DNA from: Paenibacillus amylolyticus
GTDB lineage: Bacteria > Bacillota > Bacilli > Paenibacillales > Paenibacillaceae
Assembly: GCF_001570725.1 (NCBI RefSeq)
Contig: NZ_BCNV01000005.1
Location: forward strand, 310,001-374,000
DNA: 64,000 nucleotides
Direction of reading: 5' to 3'
The position numbers and the translations under genes are program-made. The notes beneath the pieces were generated by a model that saw only the letters and a list, made by a program, of their open reading frames with translations, did not search any database and was not told where the DNA came from. Numbering within the stretch: the first letter of the stretch is position 1; every line of letters begins with the position of its first letter. Shown here in pieces: positions 34,182-42,910 of the stretch.

Positions 34182-35554
34182 GCCTGCGCAGTAAAATCTA
34201 CGGATATTCGTCTGTATTATTTGCTGTGCTGTTAATCGCGGTGAACCTGTCGGTCTATATCGTGTTTGAGCGGATGTCGATTGATAACGAGGTTAATCGG
34301 GTGGAAGCAGAGGCCGAGTCTATTGTCAAAGGAGTGCGTCAGTCTGCCGGCTCCATTCCACCGGACGACTTATTGCGGGCCTATGCGCCTGTGAACGGCA
34401 TGCTTCGGATCGTCAATGAAGACGGCACCAGTTCCCCGGTGACGACAACAGCAGCTTCCGAGCAGCTGAGCAAGTTGCCCTATAAGTATGAAAGTGAGAA
34501 GAAATCAGAGTATACCCAAGTTGAACAGATTGGTTATGTGTGGGTTTCAGTCCCGGTCATCTGGCCTGATGGCGAGGTGGTGAATGTGCAGGTCACCGAG
34601 AGCATTGCAGAGACGGAGAATCGTCTGTCTGTACTGCGTACTGTGCTTGTGGCGGTCACGATTATTGCTCTCATTCCAGCCATTATCTCCAGCCGGATTC
34701 TGGCGAATCGGATGACCAAGCCCATCCAGCAGATGACACGCACAATGAGTGACATTCAGTCCAGCGGCCAATTCAAGCGACTTCCACTGGAGGAAGGATC
34801 GAAGGATGAACTGAAAACGATGGGGCAGACGTTCAACCGGATGATGGATCTGCTCGAATCCAACTTTGAACGACAGGAGCGATTCGTATCGGATGCATCT
34901 CATGAGCTCAAAACACCGCTGACCATTATTGAGAGCTATGCCAGTCTGCTACAGCGGCGAGGAAAAGAGCGGCCCGAGGTATTCGATGAAGCGGTGGAGG
35001 CGATTCTATCCGAATCTGTTCGCATGCGGGAGATGACCGAGCAACTGCTACTGCTCGCGAAGCAGCCAGAGCAGTGGAATGTGCAGTTGGAGCGTGTGGA
35101 TATCACGAGACTGGCTACAGACTCCACACGTGCGTTTCGCGAAGCCTATCACCGGGAAGTCCGGTGTGAAGATTCAGGTCCAATCTGGGCGATTAGCGAT
35201 GAGAGCAAGCTGAAGCAGCTGTTGTTTATTTTGCTGGATAATGCCCGGAAGTATAGTGAAGATGCAATTGAAGTCAGGTTGGAAGCCAAGGGACAAGCGT
35301 GCCGTATTCGGATCGTGGATACCGGGATTGGTATGCGGGAGGATGAGCTGGAGAAGGTATTTGACCGATTCTACCGGGTTGATCCGGCCAGAACACGCAG
35401 CTTAGGCGCAAGCGGTTCAGGTCTGGGATTGTCGCTTGCCAAAGAGCTTGCAGGTGCAGTTGGAGCACGAATCGAACTGACCAGTACCGAGGGTGAAGGC
35501 ACCGAGGCTTCAATTATTTTGCCAATATCGGTTCAGAACGGGCCGCTCTCATGA
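34178..35554 (+). CDS. Sensor histidine kinase (YkoH-like)
   Basis: A 458-residue membrane kinase: helix 9-31, extracytoplasmic domain (about 32-155), helix 156-178, HAMP (180-232), HisKA with H242 (SDASHELKTPLTI), and HATPase_c with N box NARKYS, G1 DTGIGM and G2 SGSGLGLSLAKEL. Translationally coupled to the regulator gene by ATGA. The following PepSY proteins are probably its targets or sensory partners, as in the ykoGHI arrangement. The signal is unknown. Confidence 0.93.
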   Translation: MSLRSKIYGYSSVLFAVLLIAVNLSVYIVFERMSIDNEVNRVEAEAESIVKGVRQSAGSIPPDDLLRAYAPVNGMLRIVNEDGTSSPVTTTAASEQLSKLPYKYESEKKSEYTQVEQIGYVWVSVPVIWPDGEVVNVQVTESIAETENRLSVLRTVLVAVTIIALIPAIISSRILANRMTKPIQQMTRTMSDIQSSGQFKRLPLEEGSKDELKTMGQTFNRMMDLLESNFERQERFVSDASHELKTPLTIIESYASLLQRRGKERPEVFDEAVEAILSESVRMREMTEQLLLLAKQPEQWNVQLERVDITRLATDSTRAFREAYHREVRCEDSGPIWAISDESKLKQLLFILLDNARKYSEDAIEVRLEAKGQACRIRIVDTGIGMREDELEKVFDRFYRVDPARTRSLGASGSGLGLSLAKELAGAVGARIELTSTEGEGTEASIILPISVQNGPLS

Positions 35555-35576
35555 AATTCTCATTCTTCTCTTATAT

Positions 35577-35803
35577 ACTATATAAACTGAACTAAAGATT
35601 GTTCACACTGACACTACGATGACAGAACAACCTTCCAATGGCTGTTATCCCCAGATTTTTTGATTCCCTTTTCTAAAGGGGAAAATCCGGGGATAGCGTA
35701 TGCTTCCGATGTAGCTTTCTTGCAGAAAGCTTGTAGCTTCGCTTTTTCAGGTTATTTCTGTCCTCTCCGTTAATGTGTAAAAGATTAGTTCAATCTATTT
35801 AGT
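35577..35803 (+). repeat. Dispersed foldable repeat, copy B (227 bp)
   Basis: Terminal inverted repeats of 19 bp with 16 matches (left 35577-35595, right 35785-35803, ending TTAGTTCAATCTATTTAGT). Inside are nested inverted repeats: GACAGAACAACCT with AGGTTATTTCTGTC, a strong GTTATCCCCAGATTTT...AAAATCCGGGGATA stem with a CCCTTT/AAAGGG tip, and a smaller AGCTTTCT/AGAAAGCT hairpin. The whole element can fold end to end. It lies between the kinase and PepSY genes, 23 bp past the kinase stop. Confidence 0.85.
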
Positions 35804-35878
35804 AACCAACGGAACTAAACTCAGACCGAATATACAGCAGATGAACTCGGGCTAAGAGAGTGCATAGGGGGAAACGTA

Positions 35879-36679
35879 ATGACAGAGCATGAGCAGCGAC
35901 CACCGGAGATGAAACGGCATGAACAGGCGAACAGTGGATGGGCGAAATCGCGAAGATCATTTTGGTGGGGTTCAGGGCTTCTCGTTGTGCTGATTGTGGC
36001 ATCTGTTGTGTGGTGGAAGCCGTGGCAATCGACTGGTGTGGAACTTTCGGCAGATGCGGCGGCCCAATCGGTGCTGGATCAATATCCCGGAGAGATTGTG
36101 AATTCCACGTTGAAGGACGGGACGTATATCATGCAGCTTCGCTCGGAGACCGGACTGTATGACGTGCAAGTGGATGCTGTTACGGCTACTGTGAATTCCA
36201 TCAAACGGCTGGAGTCCAACCCGCAAGCGGAAGAGAAGACGTTATGGAGCCGCGAGCAGATTAAGACGGCGTTGTTAAAACAACAAACGGATGACCAACT
36301 GGTCTCACTAGAACTTGTGGAGCAGGAAGGTAGTCCGGTATACACCGCCGTAGTGAAGGCAAAGGATAACAGCCGTGAAGAACTCACGATTGATCCATAT
36401 ACCGGAGAGACGATATCCTCCAAAACAATAGCAGTGCCGACAACTGAGACGACAAAGGAAGATCCCAAGCCTCAGTTTCTAAGCGAGAAACAAGCGAAGC
36501 AGAAGGCACTTGCAGAGGTCCCTGGGGAAGTGGACGACATCGAACTGCGTGGAACCAACAGCGGCAATCCGTATTATCTGGTTGAAATTGATCTGGAGGA
36601 TGGCCGGGAGGCCATTGTGCAGGTGAATGCCATCTCGGGAGCGATTCGTTCCGTGACTTGGGATGAGGACGATGATTAA
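35879..36679 (+). CDS. Membrane-anchored PepSY-domain protein
   Basis: A 266-residue protein with one N-terminal membrane helix (about 27-46, GSGLLVVLIVASVVWW) and no signal-peptidase site. The rest looks extracytoplasmic and holds about three PepSY-like units: residues 55-105, 118-190, and 196-262 (AKQKALAEVPGEVDDIELRG...YYLVEIDLEDGREAIVQVNAISGAI). PepSY domains are thought to bind or inhibit proteases or to act in sensing. It follows the two-component genes across repeat B, like ykoI. GGGGGAAA precedes the ATG. Confidence 0.85.
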   Translation: MTEHEQRPPEMKRHEQANSGWAKSRRSFWWGSGLLVVLIVASVVWWKPWQSTGVELSADAAAQSVLDQYPGEIVNSTLKDGTYIMQLRSETGLYDVQVDAVTATVNSIKRLESNPQAEEKTLWSREQIKTALLKQQTDDQLVSLELVEQEGSPVYTAVVKAKDNSREELTIDPYTGETISSKTIAVPTTETTKEDPKPQFLSEKQAKQKALAEVPGEVDDIELRGTNSGNPYYLVEIDLEDGREAIVQVNAISGAIRSVTWDEDDD

Positions 36680-36910
36680 CATTTGTACAGGAATCCATTG
36701 AATATAGAGTTACACTTTTTTTGAAAAGATGATTCCTAATTTAGGGGTCATCTTTTTCATTTCTTTTAGATTACATACATAATGAACACTTATTAAACGA
36801 GCAATCTCCTCATTTTCTCATCAAATTCTAATCTAACTCTCGCTGATCTCTCATTCCTGCAGGTTATTCTGTAAATGTAGACGAGAACGAAACAACAAAC
36901 GAGGAGATGA

Positions 36911-37546
36911 ATGATGATGATGAACAAACATAAACTTTGGATTGGTAGCTTGTCAGCAGCAGTATTACTTGGTGGATCAGCCGTAGCGGCTAGCGGGAAT
37001 GTGAATGGACAATCGGTGCAAACTACACCAACGTCAACGACACAATCCGTAACACAGAATCAGAACAGCACAGGCAAAATGCTGAATGCATCCCAAGCAA
37101 AAGCGCTGGCGTTGAAAGCAGCCGATGGTAAAGTGGATGACGTGGATCTGGAGCGTAGAAACGGCCAAACGTTCTATGAAATTGAGATCGACAGAAAAGG
37201 AACTAATGATGTTGTTGTTCGTCTGGATGCTTACACAGGCAAAATCCTGGCAGTCGTGAATGATGAAGACTACGATGATGACGATGACTATCAAGATAAT
37301 GTAACAGGCAACACGTCTAACACCTCTGCTTCCAAGCAGGTCAAATTGACGGCATCCCAAGCTTCAAACATTGCATTGAAGCAGGTGACTGGTGGTAAAG
37401 TAACCAAAGTCGAGCTGGATCATGATGATGGTCGCTATGTATATGAGATCGAGCTGAGAACCGCTCAAGGTGAAGCAGATGTAGATATCGATGCCAACAC
37501 AGGCAAAGTGCTATCGTTTGACCAGGATTTTGACGACGAAGATTAA
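36911..37546 (+). CDS. Secreted PepSY-domain protein
   Basis: A 211-residue exported protein. The signal peptide (KHKLWIGSLSAAVLLGGSAVAAS) probably is cut after AVA or AAS near residue 28. Two PepSY units follow (about 53-115 and 140-205), each ending in DAYTGKIL or DANTGKVL, separated by an acidic NDEDYDDDDDY linker; the C-terminus is also acidic (DFDDED). Four ATG codons in a row (36911-36920) follow GAGGAGATGA, so the exact start is open. A terminator lies beyond, suggesting that the gene ends the two-component/PepSY group. Confidence 0.87.
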   Translation: MMMMNKHKLWIGSLSAAVLLGGSAVAASGNVNGQSVQTTPTSTTQSVTQNQNSTGKMLNASQAKALALKAADGKVDDVDLERRNGQTFYEIEIDRKGTNDVVVRLDAYTGKILAVVNDEDYDDDDDYQDNVTGNTSNTSASKQVKLTASQASNIALKQVTGGKVTKVELDHDDGRYVYEIELRTAQGEADVDIDANTGKVLSFDQDFDDED

Positions 37547-37656
37547 GCAATAAGAGCGAGTAAATGCCGATAAAACATCATATAACGAACCTGCCCACGA
37601 ACAGCCACACACAGCTAGAGACAGTTACATCATGGAGGGCAGGGCGGGTATAGCAG

Positions 37657-37684
37657 AGGACGCTTCGGGGGAAGCGTCTTTTTG
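37657..37684 (+). terminator. Terminator after the second PepSY gene
   Basis: GACGCTTC / GGGG / GAAGCGTC followed by TTTTT. Confidence 0.9.
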
Positions 37685-37867
37685 TGGTTTATGGAGAGAG
37701 GGAGTATGAAATTGTACATGTTCCGACGGATTGTTCACTATGCGAGCAGGAACGTGGCGGATACAATCAGAAACATGGAGGTGAACGCCAAGCCAGTATT
37801 GCCAGGAATTCTAATGATGAAATGCATCATCGATCGGAGGCAGATGAGACATATCGATTTTATTTTA

Positions 37868-37882
37868 TGTAAGCGCTTCACA
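37868..37882 (+). promoter_or_regulatory. cre-like site before the GH43 gene
   Basis: TGTAAGCGCTTCACA matches 12 of 14 positions of the CcpA operator consensus TGWAARCGYTWNCW and has the palindromic core AAGCGCTT. It ends 25 bp before the ATG, a roadblock-type position. The remaining DNA from 37547 to 37867 shows only the terminator above and no gene I can support. Confidence 0.5.
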
Positions 37883-37907
37883 AAAAAACATGGAGGTGCA
37901 TTACGAT

Positions 37908-39404
37908 ATGGCTATGAACGATGGATGGTTGAAAAAGAATACACATTCCCGTCGCTTGAGTTATCTGCTTGCTTTACTCTTGGCGCTGCAATCAATAGGT
38001 ATGCTGCTCGCACCCGGACCGAATGCTTCAGCTGCTCCGCTCAGTGTAACGAACGGGATACAGTTCAAGGATACCAATGGCAATGTCGTTCATGCTCATG
38101 GGGGCGGGATGATTAAGGCGAACGGGTATTATTACTGGTTTGGGGAGAACCGTAATCCGAATGGAACGTTCAAGGCGGTATCCGTGTATCGTTCATCGGA
38201 TCTGAAGAACTGGGAGTATCGCAATGATGTGCTCACCAGCAGCTCGGCAGCAGAGCTAAATATCTCCAACATTGAACGCCCGAAGGTCATCTATAACAGT
38301 TCGACTGGCAAATATGTGTTGTGGATGCACAAGGAGAATGGTCTGGATTATGGCGAGGCCCGAGTGGCCGTAGCTACTTCGAATACGGTTGATGGCAACT
38401 ACACGTATGTGGGCAGTTATCGTCCACTTGGGTATGATTCCAGAGATATGACGGTATACAACGATAACGGAACCGCTTATCTGATCTCCGCGACCCGAGT
38501 GAATGCAGATCTGAATATATATAAGCTGACCCCGGATTTCTTGGGTGTGGAATCCCTTGTCACAACGCTGTGGCCTGGACAATATCGTGAAGCGCCTGCC
38601 CTATTCAAAAAAGACGGCGTCTACTTCCTGATCACCTCAGGTGCAACTGGCTGGAATCCGAATCAGGCCAAATATGCGACAGCCTCCAGCATTACAGGCA
38701 CATGGAGCGGCCTTAGCAATTTTGGTGACAGCACAACGTATGGTTCCCAATCTACCTATGTCGTTCCAGTAGAAGGTTCCCAGACCACATCCTATCTCTA
38801 CATGGGTGATCGATGGGCTGGTGCGTGGAGTGGACTGGTGCAGGATTCCAAGTATGTCTGGTTGCCACTTTCGTTCCCAAGTGCAACCAGTCTGGCAATG
38901 AATTGGACAAGCAGTATTACGATTGATACAGCAACAGGTACCATAGCTGGAGTAAGTACACCAGATGTATGGGACCCGAATGCTTCATATCAGCTAATCA
39001 GTCGTAAAAGTAACAAGTTGCTCAATGTCATCGGGGGTTCTTCCGCCAACGGTGCTGATCTGGAGCAACGAGCAGATGGGGGAACAGCCAGTCAACAGTG
39101 GCAGATTACCGATGCGGGTGGCGGCTATGTCAAAATCATCAACCGTTCCAGTGGCAAGCTGATCGGTGTGGAGAATGGTGCCACGACCGATGGGGCTGTC
39201 ATTGAACAGTGGAATGATGGTGGTTGGGCCAGCCAGCAGTGGCAGCTCGTCCATGTAGGTGGTGGTTATTATAAACTGAAGAACCGCAGTACAGGCAAGG
39301 TGTTGGACATTTCCGGTCAATCCCTGGCAGATGGGGCTGCGGCCATCCAGTGGACGGATAATGGCGGTACGAATCAGCATTTTCAGATTGTTAAGGTGCA
39401 ATAA
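37908..39404 (+). CDS. Secreted GH43-type galactanase-like enzyme with RICIN domain
   Basis: A 498-residue secreted protein. A signal peptide (about 1-43, LALLLALQSIGMLLAPGPNASAAP) is followed by a five-bladed GH43-like domain (45-355) opening FKDTNGNVVHAHGGGMIKANGYYYWFGENR, as in exo-beta-1,3-galactanases of GH43 subfamily 24. A C-terminal ricin-type trefoil (368-498) has three Q-W repeats. It would release galactose from arabinogalactan side chains; specificity is inferred. ATG 37908 lies 10 bp after TGGAGGT; an ATG at 37890 includes the ribosome site and is rejected. Confidence 0.88.
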   Translation: MAMNDGWLKKNTHSRRLSYLLALLLALQSIGMLLAPGPNASAAPLSVTNGIQFKDTNGNVVHAHGGGMIKANGYYYWFGENRNPNGTFKAVSVYRSSDLKNWEYRNDVLTSSSAAELNISNIERPKVIYNSSTGKYVLWMHKENGLDYGEARVAVATSNTVDGNYTYVGSYRPLGYDSRDMTVYNDNGTAYLISATRVNADLNIYKLTPDFLGVESLVTTLWPGQYREAPALFKKDGVYFLITSGATGWNPNQAKYATASSITGTWSGLSNFGDSTTYGSQSTYVVPVEGSQTTSYLYMGDRWAGAWSGLVQDSKYVWLPLSFPSATSLAMNWTSSITIDTATGTIAGVSTPDVWDPNASYQLISRKSNKLLNVIGGSSANGADLEQRADGGTASQQWQITDAGGGYVKIINRSSGKLIGVENGATTDGAVIEQWNDGGWASQQWQLVHVGGGYYKLKNRSTGKVLDISGQSLADGAAAIQWTDNGGTNQHFQIVKVQ

Positions 39405-39444
39405 GACTTTTAGATATTAGATAATAAGGTTCAACATAAAGTGG

Positions 39445-39484
39445 AAGCCCTTGTCTCTTACCATAAGGTGGGACAGGGGCTTTG
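39445..39484 (+). terminator. Terminator after the GH43 gene
   Basis: AAGCCCTTGTC and GACAGGGGCTT pair across a short inner stem, followed by TTTG. Confidence 0.75.
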
Positions 39485-39637
39485 TGATGTGTTCACGCTT
39501 GTTACGTGATGCTTTTACTCGAAGGGTATATTCAGATGATGGCTCATATCGTGACCTATTTCCGATCATTACCATACCAAACTGTGGTAAACTAGTAGAA
39601 TTGTAGAAAAAGATAGAGACAGGAGCTGGATAACGAA

Positions 39638-40429
39638 GTGAATGAACAACAAGTGCTATCCATTGAAAGCTTGCGTATGAGATACAACGGACGTTATGTC
39701 CTGAATGGCATCGATCTGGAAGTGAATCGTGGTGAGATGATTGGATATATTGGTCCGAACGGGGCTGGCAAAAGTACAACGGTTAAGATTTTACTTGGGC
39801 TGGTTGAAGGATATGTAGGCACGGTGCGAATCTTTGGTAAAGATATTGCAGATGGGGATGTAGAGTATAAACGCAGAATCGGCTATGTTCCGGAGGTCGC
39901 GGAATTGTACGAACAATTAACGCCTGCGGAGTATCTGACCTTTACGGGAGAGTTGTACGGGATGTCCTATGAAGATGCGGATTACAAAGCCAAGCTGTTA
40001 ATGGATTGTTTTGGAATGGAAAAATCATATCATTCCCGCATTGCCTCCTTTTCCAAAGGCATGCGTCAGAAAGTGCTGTTGATCTCTGCGCTGCTGCATG
40101 ACCCGGATCTGTTGTTCCTGGATGAACCACTCAGCGGATTGGATGCCAATAGTGTGATGGTAGTGAAAGAGATTTTGTCGCAGTTATCGGCCAAAGGCAC
40201 AACCATCTTCTATTCATCCCACATCATGGATGTGGTGGAGAAGATCAGCAGTCGAATTGTACTGATCGCTGAAGGACGCGTGGTGGCGGACGGAACGTTC
40301 AAGCAGCTCCAACAGCAGTCCACGGAAGGTTCATTGACATTGGAGGAAGTATTCAATCAATTGACGGGCTTTAATGAGCATAAAGCCATTGCTGAGCGCT
40401 TTGTATCGATTGTGCAGGAGGTGCACTGA
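39638..40429 (+). CDS. ABC transporter ATP-binding protein
   Basis: A 263-residue cytoplasmic ATPase: Walker A GPNGAGKST, Q-loop Y-V-P-E (with E instead of Q), signature FSKGMRQKV, Walker B LLFLDEP, D-loop SGLD, H-loop SSHIMDV. It resembles drug- or lipid-export ATPases of the CcmA/EcsA type. The start is GTG 39638 with AGGAGC upstream at an 11-bp distance. The next gene encodes the permease and starts 1 bp after this stop, so the two form one transporter. The substrate is unknown. Confidence 0.9.
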   Translation: MNEQQVLSIESLRMRYNGRYVLNGIDLEVNRGEMIGYIGPNGAGKSTTVKILLGLVEGYVGTVRIFGKDIADGDVEYKRRIGYVPEVAELYEQLTPAEYLTFTGELYGMSYEDADYKAKLLMDCFGMEKSYHSRIASFSKGMRQKVLLISALLHDPDLLFLDEPLSGLDANSVMVVKEILSQLSAKGTTIFYSSHIMDVVEKISSRIVLIAEGRVVADGTFKQLQQQSTEGSLTLEEVFNQLTGFNEHKAIAERFVSIVQEVH

Positions 40430-40430
40430 T

Positions 40431-42098
40431 ATGGAGGAATCCTCCGACTTCCGCACACTCAAGATTCTGGATCGCTTTCGTCCGCTCATCGCTAGAACAG
40501 GGGCGGATTTTGATGTGCTGCGCCTGATTTTACGAGTGAAATTCCAGATGGATCAACGCAGAGTACCTACCATTTTGTCCAACAATTCAGGGAAAAAAGA
40601 GCGCAAGGAAGGTAATCAGTTTCTTCGTTCCCTGTGGTTGTATGGATTAATGGGACTGATGATGGTTCCCTTCATCGTCTGGGATACGGGGCATTTCATG
40701 CTTCAGATGGGTCTTGTATTTGGCATCTTAATGTTTATGATCATGACGTCCATGATCTCGGATTTTTCCTCCGTACTGCTGGACATTCGGGATCGTAATA
40801 TTATTATGACCAAGCCTGTTAATGGGCGAACGGTAGGTATGGCCCGAGCCATCCATGCAGGCGTTTATCTGCTATTGCTGACGGGTTCATTAACCGGTAT
40901 ACCGCTAATTGCCGCGTTGGTGACGCATGGGATCGGATTCTTTCTGATTTTCCTTGTAGAACTGATTCTAATCAATATGCTGATTTTGGTGACAACGTCC
41001 CTGATCTATCTGTTCATGATGAGGTTTCTGGATGGCGAGAAGCTGAAGGATATGATCAACATGGTGCAGATTCTGCTCTCGGTGGGGATTGCAATCGGTT
41101 ATCAGCTGGTCATCCGTTCGTTCAGCATCATTGACTTTGGTATGGTATTTACACCGGCTTGGTGGCAGTTGCTGTTGCCTCCGTTATGGTATGCGGCGGC
41201 ATATGAATGGTTATTTGCAGGGGGCGGTAATGTGTGGATCTATACGTTCACAGCATTGGCAGTCCTGGTTCCGGTGGTGAGTATGATCGTTTATGTGAAG
41301 CTTATGCCTTCCTTTGAATTGTATTTGGAGAAAATGGCACATTCGGGTCCGTCCTCTGGACGCAGACGCGGAAGATGGGATCGGTTGATCTCCAAGGTGG
41401 TCAGTCGTTCCAGAGAGGAACAAGCTTGCTTCCGTCTGTCAGCCAGCATGATGCGTAATGAACGGGAATTCAAGCTGAAGGTGTATCCATCGCTTGGTTT
41501 ATCCTTTGTCTTACCTTATGTATTTTGGTTTACCGAATTGCAATCTTCTACCTGGGCGGAATTTAGGCAAAGTTCGTTTGTATACACCTTTTATATCGTG
41601 CTGATGCTGGTTGTAACGGTTGTGGTCATGCTGAAATTTTCGGGACAATATAAGGCGTTTTGGACCTTTCGCGCTGCACCGATGGCAAATGATAGCGCGT
41701 TATACAAAGGCGCTCTGAAGGCATTCTTGTGCAACATGTTCCTGCCTATATTTCTGGCGAATGCCGTTCTGTTTACCTGGACATTTGGAACACGAATACT
41801 GCCGGATATCGCGATAATTTTGTTGACGGCGACCGCTCTTGTCCCACTGGCAGGCAAATTGTTGCTGCGTAAGCCGCCGTTTTCTCAATCCTTCAGTGTA
41901 GCGCAGCAAAGTGATGGCTGGTATGTATTTGCCGCCCTCCCTGTGCTTGCCATGTTATGGGGAGTCCATGTCTTTTTCCGTTCGGTATCGGGGGGCGTAT
42001 GGATCTATGGTGCGCTATTGATCGTAGCGAATGTGTTGCTATGGACGCTGTTGTATCGGGAGAAGAAGGCACCGGGTAAGAGGTCGGTTGCCGTTTAA
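40431..42098 (+). CDS. ABC transporter permease
   Basis: A 555-residue polytopic protein with about 12 hydrophobic segments after a 75-residue cytoplasmic N-terminus. It has no recognisable substrate domain. It is encoded directly behind the ATPase; CAGGAGGTG lies before ATG 40431, inside the end of the ATPase gene. The frame extends upstream to 40374 within the ATPase gene, without support. A large two-segment permease of this size paired with a single ATPase is typical of EcsAB-like exporters. Confidence 0.88.
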   Translation: MEESSDFRTLKILDRFRPLIARTGADFDVLRLILRVKFQMDQRRVPTILSNNSGKKERKEGNQFLRSLWLYGLMGLMMVPFIVWDTGHFMLQMGLVFGILMFMIMTSMISDFSSVLLDIRDRNIIMTKPVNGRTVGMARAIHAGVYLLLLTGSLTGIPLIAALVTHGIGFFLIFLVELILINMLILVTTSLIYLFMMRFLDGEKLKDMINMVQILLSVGIAIGYQLVIRSFSIIDFGMVFTPAWWQLLLPPLWYAAAYEWLFAGGGNVWIYTFTALAVLVPVVSMIVYVKLMPSFELYLEKMAHSGPSSGRRRGRWDRLISKVVSRSREEQACFRLSASMMRNEREFKLKVYPSLGLSFVLPYVFWFTELQSSTWAEFRQSSFVYTFYIVLMLVVTVVVMLKFSGQYKAFWTFRAAPMANDSALYKGALKAFLCNMFLPIFLANAVLFTWTFGTRILPDIAIILLTATALVPLAGKLLLRKPPFSQSFSVAQQSDGWYVFAALPVLAMLWGVHVFFRSVSGGVWIYGALLIVANVLLWTLLYREKKAPGKRSVAV

Positions 42099-42469
42099 GA
42101 AGTTGCAATAGAATAAAAGAGTAAAAGAAAGAAATAAGGAAATAAGGAACGAACAAGAGAGCGAATGCAATGATAGGGATAGTTACAAGAAAACTCAATG
42201 TAATCCGTGCAGAGAGCGATTGGATCAGGTGTGTCTAAGGGTCAACGTTTTAGAGAAGTAAGAGATTAGAGTACACTGCATCAGAGAAGCATGAATTAGA
42301 CACCGAGAATGATGAATAAAGAGCCAAAGAATCAAAGTACCAAGAACAAGAACAAGAACAAGAACAAGAACCAAAGCGATAAGGGATTAGAAAGTAGAAG
42401 GACGACGTGATAAGAGTCCAGAAGAGTTAAGAGTGCTAAGAAGGGCTAAAAAGAGCTAAAAAGAGTTAA
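42099..42469. other. Purine-rich non-coding region with hexamer repeat
   Basis: About 370 bp of A/G-rich DNA on the plus strand with no supportable gene. It contains five tandem copies of AAGAAC (42342-42371). Near 42440-42470 it holds repeated GCTAAAAAGA-like units that look like slipped copies of the terminator arm that follows. Confidence 0.6.
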
Positions 42470-42513
42470 AAAAAGAGCTAACCGGGATATTTATGTCTAG
42501 GTTAGCTCTTTTT
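42470..42513. terminator. Bidirectional terminator
   Basis: Perfect 14-bp stem, AAAAAGAGCTAACC against GGTTAGCTCTTTTT, with an 16-nt loop. It ends transcripts from the ABC genes and possibly from the opposite side. Confidence 0.9.
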
Positions 42514-42553
42514 GATAGAGATACTTCAGCAGAGATCTCCTTGTCCGCAGCGC

Positions 42554-42746
42554 TAACGAACCTGAGGCGCCTTATTCAGGGGAATAATCAGAAAAATATA
42601 TTCTAACGAACCTCAGGAACGCTATCCTTCGAAAAAGTAGCTATTTAGCTTGAAAAAGGACCAATCCAGGCACAATAACGTGTCTGAGATTCGTTAGATT
42701 TTAGATCCATGCTAAAATGGGCTAATAACGTGTATCATGTTCGTTA
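42554..42746. repeat. Four 21-bp TAACG-N11-CGTTA-type units
   Basis: Units at 42554-42574 and 42604-42624 (reverse orientation) and at 42676-42696 and 42726-42746 (forward). Forward units read TAACGTGT...TTCGTTA and reverse units TAACGAACCT...TTA/CTA. Starts are 50, 72 and 50 bp apart, so the units come as two pairs facing opposite ways. Two more units lie near 62.9 kb. The region 42514-42910 has no supportable gene. Confidence 0.75.
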
Positions 42747-42910
42747 GCATGGAGAAAGCAGTGAGGCTCTCTTTCAGCACGTCGGAATCCGTTGGAATGC
42801 AGTGAAGCCTATGATGAGTTCCAGATATGCTATAGCTTTTAACGTTAGAGGGTGGGGAATGTGTTGGTGGTATGATTATACTTAGATGGCAGGGTGGGAC
42901 ACATTATTTT

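Noticed and set aside
37682-38116. 144-codon ORF before and overlapping the GH43 gene
   Set aside because: Runs into the GH43 signal-peptide region in another frame; composition is atypical and the frame begins inside the terminator tail.
42342-42371. Short direct repeats considered as a CRISPR array
   Set aside because: Units are 6 bp, directly adjacent and without spacers; no cas genes nearby.
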